Notes under the pieces: model-generated | Database searches by the model: none | What the model was told of the DNA's origin: nothing | Seen by the model: only the letters and a program-made list of their open reading frames with translations | Part shown: piece by piece, positions 34,891 through 43,526 of the stretch | Layout: the number at the start of each line of letters is the position of its first letter | Numbering within the stretch: position 1 is the stretch's first letter | NCBI GenBank assembly: GCA_900551095.1 | Contig: URUJ01000003.1 | Coordinates: 1 to 64,000 of the forward strand | Direction: 5' to 3' | Length of the DNA stretch: 64,000 nucleotides | From: an uncultured Anaerococcus sp. | Lineage (GTDB): Bacteria > Bacillota > Clostridia > Tissierellales > Peptoniphilaceae | Made by a program: the position numbers and the translations under genes

Positions 34891-34919
34891 AGTATATCAT
34901 AATTTTAAAAAATGGTCAA
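34891..34919 (-). promoter_or_regulatory. Promoter of the blaI-blaR1-like pair
   Basis: TTGACC (34914-34919) and TATACT (34891-34896) with 17 bp spacing on the minus strand. The -35 lies inside the stem of the holA terminator. Confidence 0.6.
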
Positions 34920-34934
34920 GCGTTTTGACCATTT
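34903..34934 (-). terminator. Terminator of comEC-holA
   Basis: AAATGGTCAA-AACGC-TTGACCATTT on the minus strand is a perfect 10-bp stem followed by TTTTAAAA, about 50 bases after the holA stop. Confidence 0.8.
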
Positions 34935-34984
34935 AAAATGATAATTTTTATATTTTAATACATCTCTATTTAGTTATAAATTAC

Positions 34985-35998
34985 CTAAACCCCCACAAAA
35001 GCTATTAATTTCAACAATTCATCTTTCATTTCAAAGGTTTCAGACTTTGATCTTATTTCCATATCCATTAGCCTATCATTTATATCTATTAACTCATCTA
35101 GTGAATAATTTCTTATATTAGCCTTTGCTTTTTTAAGTTCAAAAGATCCTATTTTCGCTGATTTCATTATAAAAGAATCATTAAAATTCGCTTCACTCAG
35201 GCTTTTTACAGCTGTAAGTATTCTAAACTGTCTAATTATCATATGATAAATCATAAATAAATCTTCACCTAATTTTTCCATCAATAAAAATACCTTCATG
35301 GCTTCTTTTAGATTCTTGCTAGCTATTGCATCAGTTAGGTTAAAAATATTTAGATTTAAGACCTGGTCTAGCTGATCCTCTATATCTTCTTTTTTTATTA
35401 TTTCATCAGGCGAATTTGAAATTATTTTATCTACTGAATTTACAATTTCAAACAAATCTATTTCACTATTGTAGGAAAGATATGAAAACCTATTAATAAT
35501 CTCATCTATATATTTATTTGATATTTTTTTGTTATTTTTTATAAACCTACGTCCTATAAACGACCTTAATTCATTATTATTTAACCTATCAATCTCTACA
35601 ACTATTCCATTTTTCTTGATTGTTTTATAAAATTTCCCTTTAAATGGTTTACTATCTGAAAATATTAAAAGTGTAGCATAGGATGGAAAATCTTTTGAAT
35701 CTTCCTCAAGATTATCTAATAGTAATTTGTAATTTTTAACACCTTCTTTTGACAAATCAATATTTTGCCAAATTATAATCTTTTTATCCTCCATTACAGG
35801 ATAAGTTTCATAAGAATTTTTTATGGTTTCAAAGTCAGTATCTCCTTTGATTTTTATGAGGTTAAAGTCTTTTATATTTATAAGCCTTTCTGCTTCTTCT
35901 ATTATAGTTGTATTTAAATATTCTTCTTTTGAGTCAAATAAATATATGCCATTAGTTTTTAAAGCAGAAAAATTTTTAAAAAATTCTACATAGTTCAC
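34985..35998 (-). CDS. holA: DNA polymerase III delta subunit
   Basis: HolA opens and loads the sliding clamp as part of the clamp loader. The 337 residues show the divergent AAA+ layout of delta: YLFDSKEEYLN near the start, IIIWQNIDLSK, and the C-terminal collar. IIRQFRILTAVKSL and GSFELKKAKANIRNYS are typical of Firmicutes HolA (YqeN). It overlaps comEC by 4 bases, the conserved Firmicutes pair. Confidence 0.93.
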   Translation of the reverse strand: MNYVEFFKNFSALKTNGIYLFDSKEEYLNTTIIEEAERLINIKDFNLIKIKGDTDFETIKNSYETYPVMEDKKIIIWQNIDLSKEGVKNYKLLLDNLEEDSKDFPSYATLLIFSDSKPFKGKFYKTIKKNGIVVEIDRLNNNELRSFIGRRFIKNNKKISNKYIDEIINRFSYLSYNSEIDLFEIVNSVDKIISNSPDEIIKKEDIEDQLDQVLNLNIFNLTDAIASKNLKEAMKVFLLMEKLGEDLFMIYHMIIRQFRILTAVKSLSEANFNDSFIMKSAKIGSFELKKAKANIRNYSLDELIDINDRLMDMEIRSKSETFEMKDELLKLIAFVGV

Positions 35999-38184
35999 CT
36001 AAAAAATCCTCCCTTTAGATATTTTTCTGTAATGACTTTTCCTTTATAAAATTTTATTGTTACAAGTCCATCAGTTTGAGTATTGTATTTTCTAATATTT
36101 CCTACATTTTCTAGAACTTCTTTTTTGGGATGACCATAAGTGTTATTCCTACCAGCTGATATCAAAACAATTTGTGGGTTAACATCATCAATGAATTTTT
36201 TCGAGCTAGAAGAAGCTGATCCATGGTGGGATAATTTTAGAATATCTGCCTTGATATTCAAACAATCTTCGTAGGCAGAGGATAAATCACCCAAGGTTAG
36301 AATCTTCTCTCCACCAATATCAATTAAAAGACCAAGTGACTTATCATTAATATCCAAGGCTCCTTTTTCCCCATCATAAACACAGGTTATCTTTCCCGAT
36401 TTAAGTTTATATTCATCACCTTTTTCCATAAAAACAGGCTCATATTTATCTGAAAATTCTTTCGATACCTTATCATCCGTAACTATATTTTTTATTTTAA
36501 AATTTTTCATTATTATATCAAGATTTCCAGCATGATCCTTATCTTCATGGCTTATAAAAACGGCCTCAATTTCTTTTATTCCAAGACTTTTTAGATATGG
36601 AACAAGAATTCTTTCACCTGAATCATAATCATCATATTTAGGTCCGCCAACATCTACCAGATAGTAATCTCCCCTATCATTAAGCAGAAAACAATCTCCC
36701 TGTCCAATATCTATCATTTGGTATTCCACAGGTTTATAAAAACTTCTCACTCCTATAGAACATAAAACTATCACAAGGGAAAGTTTTATAAATTTAGCTA
36801 AGCCCTTTTTATTTTTTATATTTGTAAACACAAAAATAAGAACAAAAAGATAAAGGCTTACAAAAATACTTTCTGCCATAAAATCAACCGACAAAAATCT
36901 AATATTACTCAAAGCTTCTGTCATATTTAAAATAGACCTTATCATTATATCAAGGATTAAAAACCCTGGTTTTAACAGAATTTTTAAAATAGGATATAAA
37001 AATATCAGACCAAAAATAATATACATGGCAAGTTCAAACACTGGCACTATCAAAAAATTTGCAATTATAGACAATAAATTATAGTATCTAAAATAATAAA
37101 CAACGAAAGGTAGGGCCGCAATTTGGATACTCGTTGTAAAAGCAAGTCTTTCTCTTATAAAACCTTCTTTGAAATATGTTTTTAATCTTGGATATATTTT
37201 GTAAATTATAAACATTGTTACAAAAGAAAGAATATAACCGATATTTAAAACAGCAAAAGGATTTATAAATAAAATCATAATAGCCGCAACCATCAAGGCC
37301 TTTACCCTGTCAACTCCACGTCTTTTTAAAAAACCTAAAAAGTTTATAGTATTTACAATCAAAACCCTAAGGATAGAATATGGGAAACCAATTACATATC
37401 CATACATAAGGGCAAGAAGCATAGAGCTTAAAGTCGCTTTTTTGTAAGAAAAGCCAATTTTTGATAAAACGAAAATCATAAAACCAAAAAGTAAGTCCAT
37501 ATGAAAGCCTGAGATGGCTAAAATATGGGCAAGACCAAGCTTATTAACATCTTCTCTATCAAAAAGACTATCAGAAAGAATTACAGATATAATAAAATCT
37601 GCTGAATCTTTCGATAGATTATCCCTAAAAATTCTATTGACATAATTAGTAAATCGTCTTTTAAACGATAATAATATATTATTCGACCTTGTTGTTTTAT
37701 TATTTTCACTTAAACTTTTGGCTTTAAATTCAGAACCAATTCCTTTAGATATTGCATAAAATCTATAAGAGAATAAATTTGGATTGGTATTTCGGTTTAC
37801 TAATTTCAAGTCCCCTTTGCAAATGAATCTATCACCGATTTCGTAATATCCCTCATCAAACATGAAAGCTTTTTTCTTATTTTCATTAATCTTTATAGTA
37901 TATCTAAAAGAATTATTGCTCGTTTTTTTATCTATTATTGTAAAATCGGCCTTTATGTTTTTTCTTTCCTTAGGTTCTATACTATTAAACCTAATTTTCG
38001 CAAAAGAAAATCCTACAAGAATACACAAGAAAAATATGGCATATTCTTTGTTTTTTCTATAAAAAAATGCACTTACTACTCCTGTCACAAGTACTAAATA
38101 CAAAATATTTAAATTTTCAAAATTAATAAAGCCCAATATTCCAAGGATAAGTCCAAAAAGAATAAGTGCGATTCTTTTTCTCAT
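35995..38184 (-). CDS. comEC: ComEC/Rec2 DNA uptake channel
   Basis: The 729-residue protein has the three-part ComEC plan: an N-terminal soluble domain after two spans (about 40-150), the multi-span Competence domain (LAHILAISGFHMDLLFGFMI through about residue 450), and a C-terminal metallo-beta-lactamase domain with HEDKDHAGN (about 545-553) and LKLSHHGSASSS. It transports single-stranded DNA inward in competent cells. Neither comEA nor other competence genes are in this window. The upstream region is a palindrome shared with a divergent gene. Confidence 0.95.
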   Translation of the reverse strand: MRKRIALILFGLILGILGFINFENLNILYLVLVTGVVSAFFYRKNKEYAIFFLCILVGFSFAKIRFNSIEPKERKNIKADFTIIDKKTSNNSFRYTIKINENKKKAFMFDEGYYEIGDRFICKGDLKLVNRNTNPNLFSYRFYAISKGIGSEFKAKSLSENNKTTRSNNILLSFKRRFTNYVNRIFRDNLSKDSADFIISVILSDSLFDREDVNKLGLAHILAISGFHMDLLFGFMIFVLSKIGFSYKKATLSSMLLALMYGYVIGFPYSILRVLIVNTINFLGFLKRRGVDRVKALMVAAIMILFINPFAVLNIGYILSFVTMFIIYKIYPRLKTYFKEGFIRERLAFTTSIQIAALPFVVYYFRYYNLLSIIANFLIVPVFELAMYIIFGLIFLYPILKILLKPGFLILDIMIRSILNMTEALSNIRFLSVDFMAESIFVSLYLFVLIFVFTNIKNKKGLAKFIKLSLVIVLCSIGVRSFYKPVEYQMIDIGQGDCFLLNDRGDYYLVDVGGPKYDDYDSGERILVPYLKSLGIKEIEAVFISHEDKDHAGNLDIIMKNFKIKNIVTDDKVSKEFSDKYEPVFMEKGDEYKLKSGKITCVYDGEKGALDINDKSLGLLIDIGGEKILTLGDLSSAYEDCLNIKADILKLSHHGSASSSSKKFIDDVNPQIVLISAGRNNTYGHPKKEVLENVGNIRKYNTQTDGLVTIKFYKGKVITEKYLKGGFFR

Positions 38185-38200
38185 AAAAAACCTCTATTTC

Positions 38201-38220
38201 ATTATATCATATGATATAAT
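38201..38220. promoter_or_regulatory. 20-bp perfect palindrome with divergent -10 elements
   Basis: ATTATATCATATGATATAAT contains TATAAT on both strands and is flanked by CCTCTA and TAGAGG, which are the SD regions of comEC (minus) and the divergent gene (plus). It can serve as a shared promoter core, as an operator, or both. No good -35 is seen on either side. Confidence 0.55.
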
Positions 38221-38238
38221 AGATTAGAGGTGAAAAAA

Positions 38239-38850
38239 ATGAAATTTTACGAAAAATATCCAGAAATCTTAGAATTAACTTGCGAAGTTAAGGATAAGAG
38301 ATTTAAAAATAATATAACCGATCTTCTATTAGATAAAACAATCTTTATGCCAACAAACGATTTTTTGATAAACGATTTTTTAACTGCTGGTGGCAAGGAA
38401 ATTGTAGACGTAAAAGAAAATAAAGGCAAGAATTTTATCTCTATTAAAGGCAAATATGATGAACCTACAATCGATCTTGTTGTCAACAAAAAACTCAGAT
38501 ACAGAAATCTTTATTATAATACAGCCTATATATTATTTCAAATCTTCCTAGAAGGGTTTTATGGAAATATCAAAACAAAACTATTTTTAAATGAATCTAA
38601 GGCTTATATCACTCTTCTAAATCACACTACTGATATTGACCCAGATCTTTTTGATGAGATGATAAACTACGCCATAGATTCTAACCTACCTATCACAACA
38701 AAAGCAGGTATTACAGAAGTAGCAGGTCTAGGAACTGTCATTAACTCTTACATAAACTTTGATAATACCTATAAAGTAAGACGTTTTAAGGTATTAGATG
38801 TAAATAAGGATGGAAAAAATACTATTATCTCAATTTTCGCTGGTATATAA
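38239..38850 (+). CDS. Uncharacterised protein, possibly related to an alanyl-tRNA editing domain
   Basis: 203 residues from ATG 38239 (SD AGAGGTG); an in-frame GTG at 38230 overlaps the SD. It is soluble, with no signal peptide. The region YRNLYYNTAYILFQIFLEGF followed by LLNHTTDIDPDLFDEMINYA vaguely recalls the AlaX/AlaRS editing fold, but the HxxxH and CxxxH zinc ligands of that family are missing. I do not make a functional call. It is divergent from comEC and followed by the exporter promoter. Confidence 0.6.
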   Translation: MKFYEKYPEILELTCEVKDKRFKNNITDLLLDKTIFMPTNDFLINDFLTAGGKEIVDVKENKGKNFISIKGKYDEPTIDLVVNKKLRYRNLYYNTAYILFQIFLEGFYGNIKTKLFLNESKAYITLLNHTTDIDPDLFDEMINYAIDSNLPITTKAGITEVAGLGTVINSYINFDNTYKVRRFKVLDVNKDGKNTIISIFAGI

Positions 38851-38852
38851 AT

Positions 38853-38881
38853 TTGACAGATTCTCTTTACCGTGCTATACT
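38853..38881 (+). promoter_or_regulatory. Promoter of the leader peptide-ABC exporter operon
   Basis: Perfect TTGACA (38853-38858) and TATACT (38876-38881) with 17 bp spacing, 2 bases after the stop of the previous gene. The leader ORF starts about 25 bases past the predicted transcription start. Confidence 0.88.
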
Positions 38882-38912
38882 AAAATCAGTTTAAAGAAAG
38901 GAGAAAAGAAAA

Positions 38913-38951
38913 ATGACAAAAATAAGAAATGTAAAAGAAGGACGTAACTAG
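38913..38951 (+). CDS. 12-codon leader ORF upstream of the ABC exporter
   Basis: ATG 38913 follows AAAGGAG with a 9-base gap and encodes MTKIRNVKEGRN before TAG. It lies between the operon promoter and the exporter genes, like the leader peptides of attenuated resistance genes (erm, cat) and of the bmrB-bmrCD exporter of B. subtilis. It overlaps by one base the 5' arm of a hairpin that competes with sequestration of the exporter SD. It could instead be an exported or signal peptide, but has no leader-like hydrophobic part. Confidence 0.6.
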   Translation: MTKIRNVKEGRN

Positions 38952-39012
38952 TAAGTAAGGATAGCTCCTTGACTTACAGATAGAAAACCAAGGAGGATGC
39001 CGAATTTTCGGC
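38951..39012 (+). promoter_or_regulatory. Mutually exclusive hairpins and SD-start hairpin controlling the exporter
   Basis: Stem A: GTAAGTAAGG (38951-38960) with CCTTGACTTAC (38967-38977), one bulge. Stem B: CTCCTTG (38965-38971) with CAAGGAG (38989-38995), which covers the SD AAGGAGG. A and B share bases and cannot coexist. Between the SD and ATG 39016 lies GCCGAATTTTCGGC (38999-39012), a small hairpin that shortens the 19-base SD-start gap to about 5. Confidence 0.6.
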
Positions 39013-39015
39013 TAT

Positions 39016-40755
39016 ATGAAAGAATTTAAATTTTTAATTAAAAAGATGGCCACTCAAGAGCCAATCATGTTTTTACTAATCGCACTTTACGGTCTATTTG
39101 TAGGGCTAAAACCCTTCTTATGGATTATTTCACCTGCCTATATATTGAAAAATTACCAGACAAACCCTGGAGTTTTCCCAATGTTTTTCCTAGGCTTATT
39201 TTTGATTTCTTCACTAATCAGCTTTTTTGATGCCTTTGTTATGGGCAATTACAGGATGAGGATGAACCACGTCCGCTATAAGCTGATGAATATGATCACA
39301 GAGTATTCACTCTATCTACCCTACGCTAAGAAAAAAGAAAAGAAAGAATCTGAAAAAATAAGTGATGCCATGAAGGCTGTAGAATCGCCTTGGGGCGGAG
39401 CTGGTGGAATCATGATGAACCTACCAATGATATTTTCTATGGTCATTTCTATTACTGGTTTTTTATGGATATTTACATCTATGGACCTTTGGGTTCTTGC
39501 TACTACAATTATTCTAACAATAGTTTCTTGGCTGTTTTTAAATGAAGTTCCAAAGTTTTACGACCTTTACTGGGAAGAAATGAGTCCGAATTGGGATAAG
39601 TTTGCCAAGCTTAATAACGAAATGAAATCTCCCCTATCCAAGCAGGATATTTTGATTTTCGATATTTTTAGGATTTTTAAAACTTATTATAGTAAAACTA
39701 ATATAAGTAGGATTAATCGCTTAGACGAAATAAATAAACAAAGTCTTAGATTTTTTACTATCTCAAATATAATCAACCTAATAAGAGATAGCCTAATTAT
39801 TTATTGGTTAATGACAGGTCTTATAAATGGAAGAATTTCTGTTGCAAATTTTTATGTTTACTTCACAGCTACTTTTGCTTTTATAGAATTTAACCACCAA
39901 ACCATGTGGTTTTATTCTGATACTAGAAAGAATTTTTCACAGTTTAGGCCATTTTTCAATATAATAAATATATACAAGAAAGATAAGCAAGAAATTTATC
40001 CAGATCAATTGGAAATAGTTTTAGATGGAGTTTCCTTTAAGTATCCAGGTACAGATGACTATGTTTTAAAAGACATAAAATTAAGGATAAAAGACTCCGA
40101 AAGTATTGCTCTTGTCGGAGAAAATGGTGCAGGCAAGTCTACACTCGCTCTACTACTTGCAGGTCTTTATGAACCAACACAAGGTAGGATTTTAATTAAT
40201 GGTGAAGATATTAATAAATCTCATATAGACTATAAAAAGCTAGTCTCAGCTGTCTTTCAAGATTCAAATCTTTTGCCATTTTCCTTTAAGGAAAATATCC
40301 TAATGTCAACTAAAGATGAGAATTTGGATGATATTTACAAAATGACCCACCTAGACGAAATCATAAATAAATATGTGAAAAAGGATGACCAAACCCTACT
40401 AAGAATTTTAGACAATGATGGGGTTGATTTATCTGGTGGCCAAAAGCAAAGGCTATTTTTAGCCCGTGCTATTGCTAAATCTAAGGCCAAACTATTAATC
40501 CTAGATGAGCCAACAGCACAGCTTGATGCCCTAAACGAAAGGGAACTTTATATGCTTTATGATGATTTAACAAAAGATAAGTCATCGATTTTTATCTCCC
40601 ACAGGCTTGCATCAACTAAGTTTTGTGACAGGATAGTCTACCTTAAAGACGGTAAAATTGAGGCTTGCGGAACTCACGATGAGTTAATGAAAAGATGCGA
40701 TGACTATGAAGACCTCTATAATCTCCAAGCCAAAAATTACAAGGAGGTCCTATGA
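39016..40755 (+). CDS. ABC exporter half-transporter, canonical ATPase sites
   Basis: 579 residues. The N-terminal part (to about 310) is a type IV ABC transmembrane domain with roughly six spans, beginning FLLIALYGLFVGLKPFLWII. The ATPase domain has Walker A GENGAGKST (about 367-375), signature LSGGQKQRL (about 471-479), Walker B LLILDEPT (about 491-498) and the H-loop ISHR. SD is AAGGAGG at 38990-38996 with unusual spacing. It overlaps the next gene by 4 bases and the pair should form a heterodimer. Drug or peptide export is likely; the substrate is unknown. Confidence 0.9.
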   Translation: MKEFKFLIKKMATQEPIMFLLIALYGLFVGLKPFLWIISPAYILKNYQTNPGVFPMFFLGLFLISSLISFFDAFVMGNYRMRMNHVRYKLMNMITEYSLYLPYAKKKEKKESEKISDAMKAVESPWGGAGGIMMNLPMIFSMVISITGFLWIFTSMDLWVLATTIILTIVSWLFLNEVPKFYDLYWEEMSPNWDKFAKLNNEMKSPLSKQDILIFDIFRIFKTYYSKTNISRINRLDEINKQSLRFFTISNIINLIRDSLIIYWLMTGLINGRISVANFYVYFTATFAFIEFNHQTMWFYSDTRKNFSQFRPFFNIINIYKKDKQEIYPDQLEIVLDGVSFKYPGTDDYVLKDIKLRIKDSESIALVGENGAGKSTLALLLAGLYEPTQGRILINGEDINKSHIDYKKLVSAVFQDSNLLPFSFKENILMSTKDENLDDIYKMTHLDEIINKYVKKDDQTLLRILDNDGVDLSGGQKQRLFLARAIAKSKAKLLILDEPTAQLDALNERELYMLYDDLTKDKSSIFISHRLASTKFCDRIVYLKDGKIEACGTHDELMKRCDDYEDLYNLQAKNYKEVL

Positions 40756-42512
40756 AAAATATAAGAAAACTTTTTAAATTAATCGACACATACCACCCAG
40801 GTTTTACTCTAAGGATTATTATAACAAACCTTGTTCTTGGATTTTTGCCACTTATGAATATTTTTGCTCCAAAGCTAATTATCGATGAGCTTATGGGAGA
40901 TAAAAGAATTTCCTACTGCCTTGGCCTTGGCGCCTTGGTTTTAGTTTTAGGTTTTATCAAAGAAATAACTGATAGGTGGTTGAATAACTATCTGACCCTA
41001 ACTTTTGAAGATATGTCAGATAAACTTACCTTCAAGATTGCCCAAAAATCTCTAAGGCTTCCCATAGAAAAATCCGACTCTAAAGATGTTCAGGATATGA
41101 TGGAACAAGCCCACTATGCGGTTTGGGAAATGTATACCCTCTATGACATAATAGTATTGGTAATATCAGCTGTGATTACAGGAATCTTATCTTTAGGAAT
41201 ACTAATAAGACTAAATCCTGCAATCATAATCTTACTAATTTTATTAGTTTTGATAAACAAAAAAATTGTGACATTGATCAAAGAAAATGAACTGAAATAC
41301 CAAGAGAATAATATTTCAGATTTAAGGTCTTATAGATTTTTTGCAAATTTTGCGGCAGACCTTAGGTATTTTAAGGATATAGAAATCTATGACGGTCAGG
41401 ACCTGGTTTTAGAAAAAGCAGATTTCTACCAGCAAGAAATGATTGAGTCTTCAACTGATTATTTCAACAAAAACGGAATCTACACAGGGATTATGAATGT
41501 AAGTGCCAATGGCTCAATAATTCTCACATTAATTTACCTAACCTATAAATTAATCGATAAGACAATTAGCCTTGCAAACTTCACCATGTATTTCAACTCC
41601 TTAATCCAGGTAATAAACGCAACCAACCTCATCCAGCAAAACTATGCCAAGGTTATTTCTGTAAATGCTCAATTAGAAGTATTTTTTAACTTCTTAGAAA
41701 TGGAAGAAGGCCTACTTGATAAGGGAGAAATCGCTGATGTTGACACAAGTAAGATTAATATTAGATTTGAAAATGTATCCTTTAAATATCCAGCAAGTGA
41801 AGACTATGTCCTAAAGGACACGTCTTTTGAAATAAAAAATGGAGAAACTCTTGCCCTTGTTGGCAAAAATGGAGCTGGTAAATCTACTATAGTAAAACTC
41901 TTGTGTAAGTTTTACGAACCAACATCAGGCCATATCTACCTAAATGATATTGATCTAAGTAAGATTTCGACCAAAAAATACTATGAGATTCTATCCCCTA
42001 CCTTCCAAGACTTTAGGCTATTTCCTTTTAGGATTAGCGAAAATATCACAAGTAAATTGAAGGAAGATATTACAGATGAAGAGTACAAAAGTATGAACAA
42101 GGCCTTTGACCTTCTTAATTTATCATCTTGGATAGGAAAACAAGTAGAAAAAGAAGATACTTTTCTAACCTACCTTTTCTCAGACAAATCTGTCGAGCCA
42201 TCTGGTGGGATTGGCCAAAAACTAGCCCTGACCCGTTCAATCTTCCATGAAGGGAAATTTTTCATCATGGATGAGCCAACCAGCGCCCTAGATCCAAGAA
42301 GTGAACAGGAAATCTTTGAAAATATGCTAGAAATATCTAAAGGCCAAACTTCACTTTTTATCTCCCACAGACTATCTTCTACCAAATACGCTGATAGAAT
42401 AATTGTTTGTGATAATGGAAAAATCACAGAAAATGGGACTCATGAAGAGTTAATGAAAGAAAATGGCCTCTACAAAGAAATGTTTACAACTCAGGCTGAT
42501 TTGTACCTATAA
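40752..42512 (+). CDS. ABC exporter half-transporter, degenerate signature motif
   Basis: 586 residues with the same plan as its partner. Walker A is GKNGAGKST (about 369-377), and Walker B is FFIMDEPT (about 502-509), but the signature motif reads PSGGIGQKL instead of LSGGQ. This asymmetry is normal for heterodimeric exporters such as BmrCD, where one ATP site is degenerate. The start overlaps the upstream gene (ATGA). The transcript ends in the inverted-repeat element at 42514-42678. Confidence 0.9.
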   Translation: MKNIRKLFKLIDTYHPGFTLRIIITNLVLGFLPLMNIFAPKLIIDELMGDKRISYCLGLGALVLVLGFIKEITDRWLNNYLTLTFEDMSDKLTFKIAQKSLRLPIEKSDSKDVQDMMEQAHYAVWEMYTLYDIIVLVISAVITGILSLGILIRLNPAIIILLILLVLINKKIVTLIKENELKYQENNISDLRSYRFFANFAADLRYFKDIEIYDGQDLVLEKADFYQQEMIESSTDYFNKNGIYTGIMNVSANGSIILTLIYLTYKLIDKTISLANFTMYFNSLIQVINATNLIQQNYAKVISVNAQLEVFFNFLEMEEGLLDKGEIADVDTSKINIRFENVSFKYPASEDYVLKDTSFEIKNGETLALVGKNGAGKSTIVKLLCKFYEPTSGHIYLNDIDLSKISTKKYYEILSPTFQDFRLFPFRISENITSKLKEDITDEEYKSMNKAFDLLNLSSWIGKQVEKEDTFLTYLFSDKSVEPSGGIGQKLALTRSIFHEGKFFIMDEPTSALDPRSEQEIFENMLEISKGQTSLFISHRLSSTKYADRIIVCDNGKITENGTHEELMKENGLYKEMFTTQADLYL

Positions 42513-42513
42513 G

Positions 42514-42678
42514 AAAAAAGGAGCTGTTGCAGAATGAATAAATCGTCCCAATATCATCATAGGAACCTCTCGTGAAGTTTCGCCTCCTTGAGCCGGCGAG
42601 CTTTACATGAAACTTTGAGAGAGAACCCTATGATGATGGGACGATAATTATTCACAATTTGCAACAGCCCCTTTTTTT
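42514..42678. mobile_element. MITE-like inverted-repeat element, also acting as a terminator
   Basis: The two halves of this 165-bp stretch are inverted copies. The outer arm is AAAAAAGGAGCTGTTGCA on the left and, read inverted, AAAAAAAGGGGCTGTTGCA on the right. Pairing continues through TGAATAA, TCGTCCCA, ATCATCATAGG, CTCTC and GAAACTT-like blocks to an unpaired centre around GAGCCGGCGAGC. There is no ORF. The terminal GGGCTGTTGCAAA resembles ends of some insertion sequences. Its position right after the exporter stop, with a run of T, makes it a natural terminator. Confidence 0.65.
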
Positions 42679-42691
42679 GGAGGTTTTAAAA

Positions 42692-43039
42692 TTAAAATAT
42701 AATTTTCTTATAAAACAAAAGGGCAATGATAAAAACAAAGACTGCACTTATATTTATAAATAAAATTAGCTGAGATTTTTTCTTATATAGTTCAAGCTCT
42801 TTTAAGTCCGAATTAGAAATATTTTGAATAGGGTATTTTTTCCTACCAATAAGATATGCTAGCAAAAAGGCATTGCCATTATTGCCCGAAATATTTAAAA
42901 CTCCCAAAAGTTTAGGATGCTTAAGTCCCCTCGCCTTGGCATCAATTTGAGTCATTTGATATATGTTATATTGCAAGATAAATCCTGCTACTAAAAACAC
43001 CGCTCCGCTAATAACCATAATGATCAATCCTAAATCCAT
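42692..43039 (-). CDS. DUF3784-like small membrane protein
   Basis: 115 residues with two membrane spans (about 4-24 and 91-113) and a soluble middle (RGLKHPKLLGVLNISGNNGN). It resembles the DUF3784 family, which has no known function. It begins 9 bases after the XRE regulator gene on the same strand and is probably controlled with it. Confidence 0.6.
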   Translation of the reverse strand: MDLGLIIMVISGAVFLVAGFILQYNIYQMTQIDAKARGLKHPKLLGVLNISGNNGNAFLLAYLIGRKKYPIQNISNSDLKELELYKKKSQLILFINISAVFVFIIALLFYKKIIF

Positions 43040-43047
43040 AACTCCTC

Positions 43048-43452
43048 CTAAAATCTTTTAATTATCTCGCTATAGATAAGCCCTGTCAAAATAACAGCAA
43101 GTCCAAATATAGCTAGTAAAAATACTTTTTCTGGCAAAAATGATGTAAATACTGCCATTACTATCATAAATAATAAAGCTAGTATTATAAAAAATATAAG
43201 CTTTTTGTTAGATTTTACTATATCTGTTGATTCTTCCAAATGTTTCATAAAATTATCACTTCCTTTTAATAATTCATCTAGACTTATTCCATATAAGTCA
43301 GATAAGGCAATTACATTTCCTATATCAGGATAGGTTTTATTGTTTTCCCAGTTTGAAATTGATTGCCTAGAGACAAATATTTTTTCAGCAACTTCTTCTT
43401 GGGTCATATTTTTATCTAGCCTAGCTTTTTTTAATTGATCCCCGATTTTCAT
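43048..43452 (-). CDS. XRE-family regulator with a membrane-anchored C-terminus
   Basis: 134 residues. The HTH_3 domain (about 5-60) reads LKKARLDKNMTQEEVAEKIF and SRQSISNWENNKTYPDIGNV. The C-terminal part has two predicted spans (about 84-105 and 110-128). This layout, a DNA-binding head with a membrane tail, is common in Firmicutes and is often paired with a small membrane gene, as here with the downstream gene. A palindrome upstream (43527-43548) is a candidate operator. Confidence 0.85.
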   Translation of the reverse strand: MKIGDQLKKARLDKNMTQEEVAEKIFVSRQSISNWENNKTYPDIGNVIALSDLYGISLDELLKGSDNFMKHLEESTDIVKSNKKLIFFIILALLFMIVMAVFTSFLPEKVFLLAIFGLAVILTGLIYSEIIKRF

Positions 43453-43526
43453 CCTTACCTCCTAGGTCTATATTACAAAGTTTTTATTTTTTAGTCTATC
43501 TATATCACTTTACACTTAAGTTTTTT

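Noticed and set aside
34818..34920. Canonical BlaI operator upstream of the blaI-like gene
   Set aside because: No TACA-TGTA palindrome is found. The visible inverted repeat is explained as the holA terminator.
38239..38850. Firm call as an AlaX-type alanyl-tRNA editing protein
   Set aside because: Only faint similarity; the zinc ligands that define the family are absent.
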